Positions 51,743 to 61,070 of a stretch of DNA of 64,000 nucleotides are shown piece by piece (the first letter of the stretch is position 1; the number at the start of each line of letters is the position of its first letter). This stretch comes from Meandrina meandrites. Lineage: Eukaryota; Cnidaria; Anthozoa; Scleractinia; Meandrinidae. Under the pieces are notes generated by a model. It did no database searches. It was not told where the DNA came from and was given only the letters and a program-made list of their open reading frames with translations. A program made the translations under genes and the position numbers. The DNA is taken from assembly GCA_963693305.1 (NCBI GenBank), contig OY855905.1, positions 4,342,701 through 4,406,700 of the forward strand, read 5' to 3'.

Positions 51743-52942
51743 ATGGCAGAAGGTGGTGGCTTTGGCGAAACAGATCCTCTCATGGAACATACAGATGATC
51801 GCAATAACGACGATGATGGCGACACAACAGGACCGTTTGATCCAGGCTCCGCGTCGACACCCGGACGTAGAGAACGAATACGTTTGAGAAATACCACGAT
51901 GAATAGGCCGCCTGAGCGCGGCTCACATACTGCAGAAACCTCTTTTATCGAGGGTAGTGGTAATCTTACAAGGGAATTTCAGTTACAAGAGGCGCAAAAT
52001 AAGATAAAATACTATTTCCCAGAATATAATGAAAGCATTGATTTGTCTATAAACAATCGTGGCAAAATCATTGCGAAAGGACCCCGAGGTGGAGACATTG
52101 AAGTTTTTAAATCAGACAAAAAATCACTTCTTTCTACTTTCATAAATAGATTTAAAACAAACCTTGGCTTTAAAAGAGAAGACTTCTTGGACAAACAGAA
52201 AAAAGAAAAGGGAAAATGGGAAAAATATATTGCCGATAAACAAAAAATTTCAAAAGATACCTCAAAAGACAGTTCAGAAAGAGCTTTGGCAGAGCGGAAC
52301 ATAAAAAAGGCAAAAGAAGAAATAGCGAAAATTGATTATCAAATAAATGCTGTTGAAAATCAGATACTTGGACAAGAAACAAGAATTCCAGAAGCACCCA
52401 CTTTACAAGAATTCCAACAACAGGAAGCAGAAAGGCAAGAAAGGGAAGAAGAAATACGACAAGAAAGACAAAAACAAGAAGAAATTGCAAACGACGAAAA
52501 CACGCCACAAGCAGAAAGACAGCAAGCTCGTGAAAGAGTTGATGATTTAGATCAAGAAATAAATGAAATAGAGAATGAAAGAGAAGAAGAGATCGAAAGG
52601 TTGTCCTTAACAGACAAATTAAGAGAAAAGGTTAAAGAGATTTTCAAAAAGTATGGCTTCACCGTCACAGCAGTTTTGCTTGCCGTTGGCACGACTATTG
52701 GCGTCATTCTGAGCTCTCTCTCAAACGGGCTTAAGGCTGTTGCAAAGGGTGTTGGCAATGGCCTTCAAACGCTCGGCAAAAAAATAGCTGGCATTCTGCC
52801 TGGACTACTTGGCTCAATTGTCAGCTTTGTGTTTCGCGCGGCCGGTCAGGTGATCAGCTTTCTTGGCAAAAATGCTTGGCTGTTGATTGTCGGTGTGGCC
52901 GTCTTTCTTTTCGAGCAAGTTAAAAAGCGTAGTGAGCGGTGA
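51743..52942 (+). CDS. Coiled-coil protein with C-terminal membrane region, element 2
   Basis: 399 residues. Acidic disordered N-terminus (TDDRNNDDDGD), a short globular part (NKIKYYFPEYNESIDLSINN, KGPRGGDIEVF), a long Lys/Glu/Gln coiled coil (about 140-300), then hydrophobic segments (VTAVLLAVGTTIGVIL; GLLGSIVSFVFRAAGQVISF; AWLLIVGVAVFLF). Could be a virion membrane or tail-like protein. No counterpart in element 1 was found. Convergent with, and overlapping by 23 bases, the 583-aa gene. Confidence 0.65.
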   Translation: MAEGGGFGETDPLMEHTDDRNNDDDGDTTGPFDPGSASTPGRRERIRLRNTTMNRPPERGSHTAETSFIEGSGNLTREFQLQEAQNKIKYYFPEYNESIDLSINNRGKIIAKGPRGGDIEVFKSDKKSLLSTFINRFKTNLGFKREDFLDKQKKEKGKWEKYIADKQKISKDTSKDSSERALAERNIKKAKEEIAKIDYQINAVENQILGQETRIPEAPTLQEFQQQEAERQEREEEIRQERQKQEEIANDENTPQAERQQARERVDDLDQEINEIENEREEEIERLSLTDKLREKVKEIFKKYGFTVTAVLLAVGTTIGVILSSLSNGLKAVAKGVGNGLQTLGKKIAGILPGLLGSIVSFVFRAAGQVISFLGKNAWLLIVGVAVFLFEQVKKRSER

Positions 52943-54671
52943 TAAATGCAAAAAGAGCGCCGCCGGCAATAAGATAGACTTTATTATTCTCATGCGCTGT
53001 GGGCTTTGCTGTAACTTGTGTTGCCTGCACAGGTTCGATTTTTTCTGGCTGTGCGGGAACGACAGGTGGTTTTTTATCAGAAGTATGACCTATTGGTCTT
53101 TTTACTTTTGACGGACCCCCGCTCATGTTTGTTACGCCCACTTTTTTTGTGCTCTTATTCACTTCGTCGTTAACCCCGAGCTTCATCCCTGGCACAGCTT
53201 GTTTGAGCTGGTTGTTGTAACCAATCGTACTCTCAGTATTTATCACCATACTCGCAGGCATCAGCCAGGCCCCCGGGCACACAGCAAGGTTAAGCCTCAC
53301 CTTTGCCTCGTCGACTGCAAGTTGGTACCTTTGAACTGACTTTGCCAGATCTGGTTGCCTTATCGCATCTTCCACTAGGACAAGGAACTCACTTTGCGCT
53401 TCCTTTGCGCGCCCTCCTGACCCAAGTATGCTGCTTCTAACGTTCACCTGTGAACCCAAAACACAGTAAACAAACGCCTCTATCGACTGGTTTATTCGCG
53501 ACAAACCCGCCTGGGTCAGACCTTCTGCTACATTGGGACAAAACCAGTCTGCCTGTCCGTAGGCAGCGTCATCTGGCTCGATATAATAAATCAAGTTACC
53601 TTTTGAGCCTGATCCACCTTCGTCTGAGAACTTTTTTGACCCCCCGGGGTAAATGTCTCCCTCTTCTTTAGACGGTCCAATGTTTGACACATAGATGTAA
53701 ACGCTTCCCAGGCCGTGGTTTGCGCCTCTTTTAAAACGAAAATCGCTTGACGGGTCGACTCCGAACTCATTGCATATTCTTTTGTATGAAGCCACGTCGT
53801 ATTTGTTGTTAATCTGGTCAAAAGTAGGGTCGCCAGGCAAAGCGCTTATGCTTTGTATTCCCCCCATCTGAAACAATATTCGCCTGACAGTAAAATATAT
53901 ATGGAACTTGTAAAAAGCTCGCACATTCTCTGGCATAGCATAGTTGTTATCGAAAATTTCGCGACTTATACCACAGCCCGTTGTCGCGCACCAGACAGCA
54001 AAATTCAGCTGCTGTGGCCAATATTTCATATTTGGGCCGGCTAGCCATGTTTTTGACTCTTTCCCTGAATGGTGGGTGAGTTTGGTTTTTTGAAATATCT
54101 CTCTGAACTTTGTTGTGAAATACTGGTCCGGTATTATGTAAATATTCAGTTGGTTATTAAATATTTTTTTCAAACTCGGGGCGGCATCGTGAAAGCCAAC
54201 AGCAGGAATCGGCAAAGAGTCACCTTTTAAACCACTTGGTGTAAGCTGTTGTGGAAAACCTTCTGATGATTGGCCAATACCCAGCGCACTTTTCATTTCC
54301 GGGCTCCAATATTTGCTGTCTGAACCAAAAACGTTTATCAAATTGCCTGGTCCTGCTTTGAAATAAATTTCTGAGGTTGCTGTGTGATCTTTGGCGAAAT
54401 CGGTCTGTGGCTCAAACTTTGATTTATCAGCATTCGGGTATTTTGCATTAAAAGTTTTCCATGCCTTTTGTTCTGCTACTTTGGCAATGCTGTCAGCTTG
54501 TGGTGTCTGAATCCATTTTAGAAGCGCAGATGCGCTGCTGTGCTGTGAAGGCTGAGGGGCCTTGTCTTTTGCTGCTTTGGCAGTTTTATCAGCTTTCGCT
54601 GCACTTTTGGTGTTTTGCTGCCTCGAATAAGCATTCAACCATCCACCACCACCGGTCCATTCATTATCCAT
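52920..54671 (-). CDS. Large unknown protein, 583 aa, element 2
   Basis: Not recognised. Low-complexity Ala/Lys start, central folded part with Trp and Cys (NFAVWCATTGCGIS; IFDNNYAMPENV), then an SSDFRFKRGANHGLGSVYIY segment, a helical region (QSEFLVLVEDAIRQPDLAKS) and a Lys/Pro-rich linker to a short hydrophobic C-terminus (VYLIAGGALFAFITAHYAF) that may anchor it in a membrane. Full-length and undamaged despite the loss of capsid genes. I cannot assign a virion or non-virion role. Confidence 0.65.
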   Translation of the reverse strand: MDNEWTGGGGWLNAYSRQQNTKSAAKADKTAKAAKDKAPQPSQHSSASALLKWIQTPQADSIAKVAEQKAWKTFNAKYPNADKSKFEPQTDFAKDHTATSEIYFKAGPGNLINVFGSDSKYWSPEMKSALGIGQSSEGFPQQLTPSGLKGDSLPIPAVGFHDAAPSLKKIFNNQLNIYIIPDQYFTTKFREIFQKTKLTHHSGKESKTWLAGPNMKYWPQQLNFAVWCATTGCGISREIFDNNYAMPENVRAFYKFHIYFTVRRILFQMGGIQSISALPGDPTFDQINNKYDVASYKRICNEFGVDPSSDFRFKRGANHGLGSVYIYVSNIGPSKEEGDIYPGGSKKFSDEGGSGSKGNLIYYIEPDDAAYGQADWFCPNVAEGLTQAGLSRINQSIEAFVYCVLGSQVNVRSSILGSGGRAKEAQSEFLVLVEDAIRQPDLAKSVQRYQLAVDEAKVRLNLAVCPGAWLMPASMVINTESTIGYNNQLKQAVPGMKLGVNDEVNKSTKKVGVTNMSGGPSKVKRPIGHTSDKKPPVVPAQPEKIEPVQATQVTAKPTAHENNKVYLIAGGALFAFITAHYAF

Positions 54672-54718
54672 GATCCACTTTTATTATTTAAACAAAATAT
54701 TTTTCTCTAATTATAAAA

Positions 54719-55392
54719 ATGGTTATTCTTACTGTTGTTACAACAGAAAATCCGCATACGGTCTATTTTGACCAACCTATTGAAAACCCAAGCTATATCC
54801 GGGTGTTAAGTTGTTCTCTTTACAATTCGTGGTTTAACTTAAAGGAAGAGGGGGCAATTACTTTAATTTGTTAGATACTGTCGAAAAGCCTTTCAAAGTT
54901 ACTTTTTTGCCGGGCCATTATACACTCGATGCGTTGGCGAGTGAAATCAGAAACAGTTTAAACAAACATAGGGTCCCATTGCAAATAGATGTTAATACTA
55001 TCGCTGGCCAGCTTGTAATCACAAATCCACAGTTTAAAATGATTGTTATTGATTCCAATTTAGGCAATTTACTCAATTTAAACTCTTTTACATTGCTATT
55101 TAAAACGTTCATAAAAAAGCTGAATTCCGCAACGACATATTACATTCATTGCGACCTACTTGACAAAGAACAGAATCTGTTAAATGGCAAACCGTCTACT
55201 GTTTGACAAACTTTTGACATAACAGGAAAACCTTTTGAAAAAGTTTTTTATCAAAGCAGCCCACAACATGTCTTACGCGATGTTTCTGCTGATAAGCATA
55301 TCTCAAATATGACAATTTCTGTCAGGGACCAAAATAATAATCTATTTGACTTTAACGGCTTGCCTCTTCAGTTTCAAATTGAAATAAATTGA
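54719..55392 (+). pseudogene. Broken penton-like capsid gene, element 2
   Basis: Starts MVILTVVTTENPHTVYFDQP, reaches a stop near 54871, and the sequence VTFLPGHYTLDALASEIRNS onwards continues in another frame (a frameshift near 54850). That frame runs to a stop at 55204, after which coding-like sequence (SPQHVLRDVS.., FNGLPLQFQIEIN) goes on to 55392. YYIHCDLLD and the hydrophobic strand pattern match the intact element 1 penton-like protein. At least one frameshift and one stop make it non-functional. Confidence 0.65.
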
Positions 55393-55419
55393 ACGAAAAA
55401 TATTTTTGTAAATATAACC

Positions 55420-56088
55420 ATGGCATCCAACGTATTACCTACTGCTCCAGCTTATGAACAAACAGAAACACAGACTACACTCTATCCGATTCTTCCAACT
55501 CAGCCAGATAACAATTTTCGTATGCAGAAAGCAAACGAAGTTTTAAAATATTTAAGTGACGAAGTTTCACATTATAGGCTTGTTGCCAAAAAATATAAAA
55601 GAACTAAAACCATTATCAACTATGCTAGCTTTTCTTCTGGCGGTATTAGTGGTTTTCTATCCGCATGTGGAGTAGCAGCTGCTTTTACAGGCATTGGAAT
55701 TCCAGTGGCAATACCAATTGGCTGTGTTGCCTCTTTATTTGGGCTAACAGCTGCTGGGCTAACCGGTTTTTACAAAAAGCTAGAGCCCAAACTTATCAAA
55801 CACTGCAAAATCATGACACTTGCTTTGTCAAAATGCGATAATATCAATCGCATACTGTCAAAATCACTCATTGACGGTAAAATCAGCGATTCTGAGTTTC
55901 AAAGCATTCTTGATGAAAAAGAGAGCTATCGAATTAAGAAGGAAATTCTTCGGAAAGGCACACTTCCCAAGGAAAAAAATAAACAGAGTAGCCCTGACAT
56001 CGAAAAAATACGACAAGAGGCCATGCACGAAGAAAGAATTAGGCTTCAAAAAAAGTTTCTGGGCAGCGCGGTCGACGTTTCGAAATAA
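55420..56088 (+). CDS. Membrane protein with DGKISDSEF motif, element 2
   Basis: 222 residues. N-terminal Pro/Thr-rich stretch, helix (ANEVLKYLSDEVSHY), two hydrophobic Gly/Ala segments (FSSGGISGFLSACGVAAAF; IPVAIPIGCVASLFGLTAAG), then SKSLIDGKISDSEFQSILDEKE and a basic tail. Same layout as element 1 31501-32004, suggesting a shared, older component, but on the opposite relative strand. ATG preceded by AAATATAACC. Confidence 0.7.
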   Translation: MASNVLPTAPAYEQTETQTTLYPILPTQPDNNFRMQKANEVLKYLSDEVSHYRLVAKKYKRTKTIINYASFSSGGISGFLSACGVAAAFTGIGIPVAIPIGCVASLFGLTAAGLTGFYKKLEPKLIKHCKIMTLALSKCDNINRILSKSLIDGKISDSEFQSILDEKESYRIKKEILRKGTLPKEKNKQSSPDIEKIRQEAMHEERIRLQKKFLGSAVDVSK

Positions 56089-56712
56089 GATATCAGTCTA
56101 AGCGCACACTCTTTCACTTTATAAAAGAATGATTTCTGTTTCAAAATATAGCATAATCATACCTGATTTGCTACAATCTGGAGTCGTTTCGATCAATTTC
56201 AGATCTTGTCAGAACGCAGGAGACAACGGACGTTTACGACTCACGAAGTAGAAAATGGTGTTAAATGTTTGACGGTCCGTCTTTCTTTAGATCTTGTTTA
56301 GCAGATAAATATTCCGTGTTGCTTCGCTTAGCTTGGTTAACATATGTAAACAGCTCGAATTTGCACGCTGTGTGGTTATTAAGAGCAGCCGTGACGTCAA
56401 TGCTTTGAAATCAAAACAATACCCGCACGTGCGCTGTCAATCAATTCTTATTCTGTGGTTTTACCACCCACGAAAATCCTTTGTTTTTTACATTCCTTTG
56501 GGCTAAAATTCAGCGTAGCCCAAAAAAAATTTTCAGAACAAAAGAAAACCAATTAATCTATTGTTCTTTCGTGATGGTCTGCTTATTTAAGATAAAAGAT
56601 CTTAAAAACAAATTAAGATCTGTCAGTTTTGTATTTAGACGCTAGTAAGATTATGTAAATACGCAAAGTTCAAGAACTTTCTAGAATATAATTAAACGGA
56701 AAGACACGCAAA
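56089..56712. other. Element 2 intergenic gap
   Basis: AT-rich, no gene seen. Corresponds in position to the 40036-40709 gap of element 1 but without the GC-rich structured block or the TCTCTAAGTC repeats. Confidence 0.45.
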
Positions 56713-56838
56713 ATGATTTTACTATTTCATGCTCTTATGTATGTTATAAACGAAATTTCTACACCCGTTTGGCAGAATGAGGTCAGACAGATAACATATC
56801 AAGTAGTGGAGGCTATGAGAGAGGCGAAAAAAAATTAA
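56713..56838 (+). CDS. 41-aa conserved microprotein, element 2
   Basis: Same length and position as 40710-40835 in element 1. MILLFHALMYVIN is followed by the identical block STPVWQNEVRQITYQ and VEAM. Synonymous differences dominate, supporting translation. Expressed towards the right TIR, opposite to the two neighbouring genes. An ATATAAT motif lies about 20 bases upstream of the ATG. Confidence 0.72.
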   Translation: MILLFHALMYVINEISTPVWQNEVRQITYQVVEAMREAKKN

Positions 56839-56922
56839 ACAGTCTCGCTTGGTAAGTTAACTTCACTCAATATTGGGCCTGTGTAATGTAAATATTGATT
56901 TCCGGTCTTCTTCTCAGAAATA

Positions 56923-57258
56923 TCACGCTACGGCTCCACACCAACTATTGTAGAAAGATTTCTTGAAAACTTCATCGTAATCATCTTCATCATAAATAGG
57001 ATAGCCGAGATAGTGATTGACTCCATTTCTGCGGCACAGATTACAGAGATAATTTCGCCTGCAATGACCGCATTTATAACAAAATAAGACCTTTACAATT
57101 TGTTGATTGTGATCACAAAATGGTGCTTCTTTGATTGCAGCGTTTACCTCGTCCCAGCCGAGAGCTTTTCGCTCCCTGAGTTTTATTTTAATAAACTCTT
57201 TGTAGATTATTTCACGAAGTTCTGGTGGAAGTGTTTTTATTAGTTCCAATGTTTCCAT
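56923..57258 (-). CDS. Cys-rich F-box-like protein, element 2
   Basis: 111 residues from METLEL; upstream codons in the frame read through a copied TIR fragment and are unlikely. LIKTLPPELREIIY resembles an F-box start, followed by KLRERKALGWDEVNAAIKEAPFC and a zinc-ribbon-like CYKCGHCRRNYLCNLCRRNG then HYLGYPIYDEDDYDE. Intact, unlike its element 1 relative. A host-directed ubiquitin-ligase adaptor role is possible but unproven. TATAAA and TATATAAAAC motifs are just upstream. Confidence 0.65.
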   Translation of the reverse strand: METLELIKTLPPELREIIYKEFIKIKLRERKALGWDEVNAAIKEAPFCDHNQQIVKVLFCYKCGHCRRNYLCNLCRRNGVNHYLGYPIYDEDDYDEVFKKSFYNSWCGAVA

Positions 57259-57293
57259 TTTATATTGTTTTATATACAAGTGCAGATAATTGT

Positions 57294-57482
57294 TCAAATG
57301 GAAAATAATTCTGGCGCACTTTGTATTGCGCATACTAGTATATTCGCACAGCCAAGATCAGCTCGCTCCCTGAGTTTTATTTTAATAAACTCTTTGCAGA
57401 TTTTTTCCCTTAATTCTGTCGGTAATATTTGTATTGCATCGGTAAGTTGGCAGTTATTTTTTTTCTGATGTTGAACTGACAT
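57294..57482 (-). pseudogene. Truncated second copy of the F-box-like gene, element 2
   Basis: Contains the LPTELREKICKEFIKIKLRER start and then runs into a copied piece of TIR sequence (about 57278-57320 repeats 44548-44592). The Cys-rich half is absent. It looks like a tandem duplication of promoter plus gene start that removed the rest of this copy. Confidence 0.6.
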
Positions 57483-57699
57483 TGTTCTTATTATCCGGCA
57501 AAAGAATATTCATTAATTCTTGTGGAGTCATTTTTTTCATTTCTGCAAGAAGTTCTTCTGATACAAGTATTGGCAATTCCGTATTTTCTCCTATTCTTTG
57601 TGGATGAAATAATTGAAGATCACCTCTTTTTTTATTTTTTGATAATTTTGGTTTTTTTGTGCTTTGATCAACAGGACCATAGTTTCTTCCTCTTCCCAT
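57454..57699 (-). CDS. MGRGRN small protein, element 2
   Basis: 81 residues. MGRGRNYGPVDQ, a Lys-rich part (KKPKLSKNKKRGD) and a C-terminal helix with EMKKMTPQELMNILLP, as in element 1. Its start codon is in the right TIR, symmetric with the polymerase start at the left TIR, so both genes use the same promoter sequence. Overlaps the truncated F-box-like copy by 29 bases. Function unknown; a regulator is plausible. Confidence 0.7.
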   Translation of the reverse strand: MGRGRNYGPVDQSTKKPKLSKNKKRGDLQLFHPQRIGENTELPILVSEELLAEMKKMTPQELMNILLPDNKNNVSSTSEKK

Positions 57700-58035
57700 C
57701 TCGGCGTATATACAAGTGCAGATAATTGTTCAAATGGAAAATAATTCTGGCGCACTTTTGTATATAGACAGTGCATACATTTCTTCAAAAGAAAATATTT
57801 ATTTTTGTGACACATCCGCTCGCTCGGGGGTCACGCTCTTTGTTTCTTATTTTCACTCAAATACCACCACACACATATATAATGATGGTTCTGGTTCGCA
57901 AAATTTTATAATGTTAACAAAAAAAGCTTTTTCTAAAGAAACGAGGCGAGCAAGGGAGCCGAGTTTCTTTAGAAAAAAGCTTTTTTTGTTAACATTATAA
58001 AATTTTGCGCCAGAACCATCATTATATATGTGTGT
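57696..58035 (-). repeat. Element 2 right TIR with 167-bp palindrome
   Basis: Mirror of 44268-44607. Palindrome at 57869-58035 in the same orientation relative to the terminus. It also ends with ATGG, here the first codon of the MGRGRN gene on the minus strand, 336 bases from the end exactly as for the polymerase at the left. Confidence 0.9.
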
Positions 58036-58040
58036 AAAGT

Positions 58041-59298
58041 TCCAGCGAGTTTAATTTTTTGCGAAATCTGCGAAAGTTGGAAATACCGCCTGATCCTGCC
58101 CGAACACCAAATAATGGCGGATGGAATTTCTGCAAAATAGAGCAGTTTCAACACGCTAGTACAGAAAGCTGAAAACTTCCCTTGATCTCATTTTTACACA
58201 ACTTCTTATCTATCCTTTGGTCATTATTTCTAGCTATATTTCATCTTGAAGCAAATAAGTTTTGTCCAATTTTCGACCGTTTGAAAAATACAACTATCGC
58301 GATTCAATTTACATGCCAAATTTTAACTGATTTCAGAGGGTCATAAATCGCAGGGTATACCACTAGCTCGGGAAATAAGGAGTTCACAAGAGAGAGGTAT
58401 GCTATGTGTTTGTCATATGTAAATATCTAGTTTGGCCCGTGGAAATTAAGCGCGCTAGACGAAAAACTATGGAGGGCATTTTGACAAATCGCGCCAGTTT
58501 TGGGCGGATGAGCAAAACCTTGATTTTGTGATCACGTATTAAAACATAATTCAACCTGTGTCTTGACAAAAAATATTCTTAGACATCGTTTATCGCACAT
58601 ACAAGTAATATATTTAAATAATACCTCATAAGTGGCCTTGCTTACGGATGGTCAGTCCTCTAGAAATCGGCGAACACAACAAGTTGAAGATACCGCCTGA
58701 TCGTGCGCGAACACCAAATAATGGCGGATGGAATTTCTACAAAATAGAGCAGTTTCAACACGCTAGTACAGAAAGCTGAAAACTTCCCTTGATCTCATTT
58801 TTACACAACTTCTTATCTATCCTTTGGTCATTATTTCTAGCTATATTTCATCTTGAAGCAAATAAGTTTTGTCCAATTTTCGACCGTTTGAAAAATACAA
58901 CTATCGCGATTCAATTTACATGCCAAATTTTAACTGATTTCAGAGGGTCATAATTCGCAGGGTATACCACTAGCTCGGGAAATAAGGGGTTCACAAGAGA
59001 GAGGTATGCTATGTGTTTGTCATATGTAAATATCTAGTTTGGCCCGTGGAAATTAAGCGCGCTAGACGAAAAACTATGGCCGAGAGGGCATTTTGACAAA
59101 TCGCGGCAGTTTTGGGCGGATGAGCAAAACCTTGATTTTGTAATCACGTATTAAAACATAATTCAACCTGTGTCTTGACAAAAAATATTCTTAGACATCG
59201 TTTATCGCACATACAAGTAATATATTTAAATAATACCTCATAAGTGGCCTTGCTTACGGATGGTCAGTCCTCTAGAAATCGGCGAACACGACAGGTTT
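58041..59298. repeat. Two direct copies of about 607-bp arm sequence
   Basis: TACCGCCTGATC.TGC.CGAACACC at 58086 and 58690, through GGTCAGTCCTCTAGAAATCGGCGAACAC at about 58651 and 59262. The copies differ by scattered substitutions and one short insertion (GCCGAGA near 59080). No coding content. Confidence 0.85.
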
Positions 59299-59787
59299 TG
59301 ATCAATGTCGACCCTCAAGCCACGAACGGCAGTTCTAGAGACGAAAATTGTCCTAAATTCAGTAGATATGCCAGAAAAGCTCTCACTACTGCTTTGTTCG
59401 CCATGTCCTTTACTACCAATTTCTTCTGCTGAAAATACGGGGAGTAAATAGTCCAAATAAAGCGCTTTAAAAAGAGTGCAAACTTGGATATATGCAAATT
59501 TATACTATGTTGAGAATAGCATGGCGTGACACCGTGACTGAACTACCTAATTTGCATATCCGATGTCCCGTCAACAAACGTCTTATTTGCATGTTGCTTC
59601 GGGCTCACGATTTAGCGTTCCGGCCTGGAATTTTTCTTCCTTTTTAAAAGAAAATGGGAAACAATTGCAAGAGATAAACAAGAAAGAAGTTAGAGTGGAT
59701 TTTCTCGATTACCATCAACGTTGATCGGATTTTGAAAGCAACGTTTCTCTTCATCTGTTACTAGTATTGGCTGACTTTCATCGAAAC
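59299..59787. other. Unique centre of the inverted-repeat transposon
   Basis: About 490 bp between the direct and inverted arms. No recognisable transposase or gene. Confidence 0.5.
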
Positions 59788-60549
59788 CTGTTGTGTTCGC
59801 CGATTTCTTGAGGACTGACCATCCGTTAGCAAGGCCACTTATGAGGTATTATTTAAATATATTACTTGTATGTGCGATAAACGATGTCTAAGAATATTTT
59901 TTGTCAAGACACAGGTTGAATTATGTTTTAATACGTGATCACAAAATCAAGGTTTTGCTCATCCGCCCAAAACTGGCGCGATTTGTCAAAATGCCCTCCA
60001 TAGTTTTTCGTCTAGCGCGCTTAATTTCCACGGGCCAAACTAGATATTTACATATGACAAACACATAGCATACCTCTCTCTTGTGAACTCCTTATTTCCC
60101 GAGCTAGTGGTATACTCTGCAAATTATGACCCTCTGAAATCAGTTAAAATTTGGCATGTAAATTGAATCGCGATAGTTGTATTTTTTAAACGGTCGAAAA
60201 TTGGACAAAACTTATTTGCTTCAAGATGAAATATAGCTAGAAATAATGACCAAAGGATAGATAAGAAGTTGTGTAAAAATGAGATCAAGGGAAGTTCTCA
60301 GCTTTCTGTACTAGCGTGTTGAAACTGCTCTATTTTGCAGAAATTCCATCCGCCATTATTTGGTGTTCGGGCAGGATCAGGCGGTATTTCCAACTTTCGC
60401 AGATTTCGCAAAAAATTAAACTCGCTGGAACTTTTAAACAATATTTTTGAAAATAGTTCACCAAAAGGGTTTTTTGGACGAAATAAAAGAAAATTCGAAT
60501 TTTCGGTCCTGTCTCGGGATTCTCAAAAAATACAGTCAGACGCTCTTAA
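59788..60549. repeat. Inverted arm containing the empty target site of element 2
   Basis: Reverse complement of the 58041-58690 arm followed by the reverse complement of 44148-44267. At about 60,430-60,450 the two parts join through a single AAAGT (ACTTT on this strand), the site into which element 2 inserted in the other arm. Confidence 0.85.
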
Positions 60550-61070
60550 GGAGACAAACTGCCAAAACGCATAGCACTAGTCCGTCGTTAAATCATCATC
60601 GAGCAATTATTCAAAAATACCCCCAAAAAATTCGCCTAATGATACATCAAGGCATTTAAACCTTTACGTGCTTAAGAACGTACTGATCAACACGGACTTC
60701 GATCAGTGTTGCTTGTGAAAACGTATCGGATGATTATTAAGTCGATATTCCGTACTTAAAGTAAAGAAAATTGCTAAATGTACGATCTCCTGAAGTTAAT
60801 GCTGTGCGACGGTGGCAAGAAACCTTCCGGCACTCTTCGAGGACATGTGTGATTTGGATTTAAGTCCATCTTCTTAATAGTCAGCCGCGACTTGATTGAC
60901 CTTCGTTTCGGAAATGTGTTGTTTAGCCATATGGTTACGTGCATGGAGTCAGGCGAGGAATACACGCAAATGTCCTGGTGAAGTTTCTATGTAAGTTCGC
61001 TTTGCAGCAGCATTGCGCTAACACTGCCTTTCTCAGGAAGAAATTTGAAAGCTCTAGTAGGCATATTATT
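60550..61070. other. Intergenic DNA, possible decayed exon relic
   Basis: 60,780-61,065 is weakly similar to 18,290-18,545. An acceptor-like CACCAG followed by an open minus-strand stretch occurs near 60,975, but the Cys pattern of the 18.3-kb exon is not kept. No active gene is claimed. Confidence 0.35.

Larger units (their letters stand above)
44268..58035. mobile_element. Polinton/Maverick-type element 2, 13.8 kb, defective
   Basis: TIRs of 340 bp with ACACACATATATAATG ends, flanked by a 5-bp duplication AAAGT (44263-44267, 58036-58040). The inverted copy of the target at about 60,430-60,450 has one AAAGT, proving the insertion point. Encodes PolB, integrase, several unknown or membrane proteins, a truncated major capsid protein, a broken penton-like gene and the right-end cassette shared with element 1. 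No ATPase or protease is found, so it cannot package itself unaided. Confidence 0.9.
44148..60549. mobile_element. TTAA-bordered inverted-repeat transposon carrying element 2 in one arm
   Basis: TTAAGAGCGTCTGACTG at 44148 matches, in reverse complement, the sequence ending CGCTCTTAA at 60549. The inverted match runs through 44148-44267, resumes at 58041, and continues to the centre near 59300-59790. Without element 2 the host transposon is about 2.6 kb, with TTAA at both ends as in piggyBac-type insertions. Its left arm is present twice in direct tandem (about 58080-58686 and 58687-59298). No transposase frame is seen, so it is non-autonomous. Confidence 0.65.

Noticed and set aside
57716..58000. 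94-residue frame in the right TIR (and its mirror at 44303-44641)
   Set aside because: The frame crosses the palindrome and exists only because of TIR symmetry; no start motif or domain.
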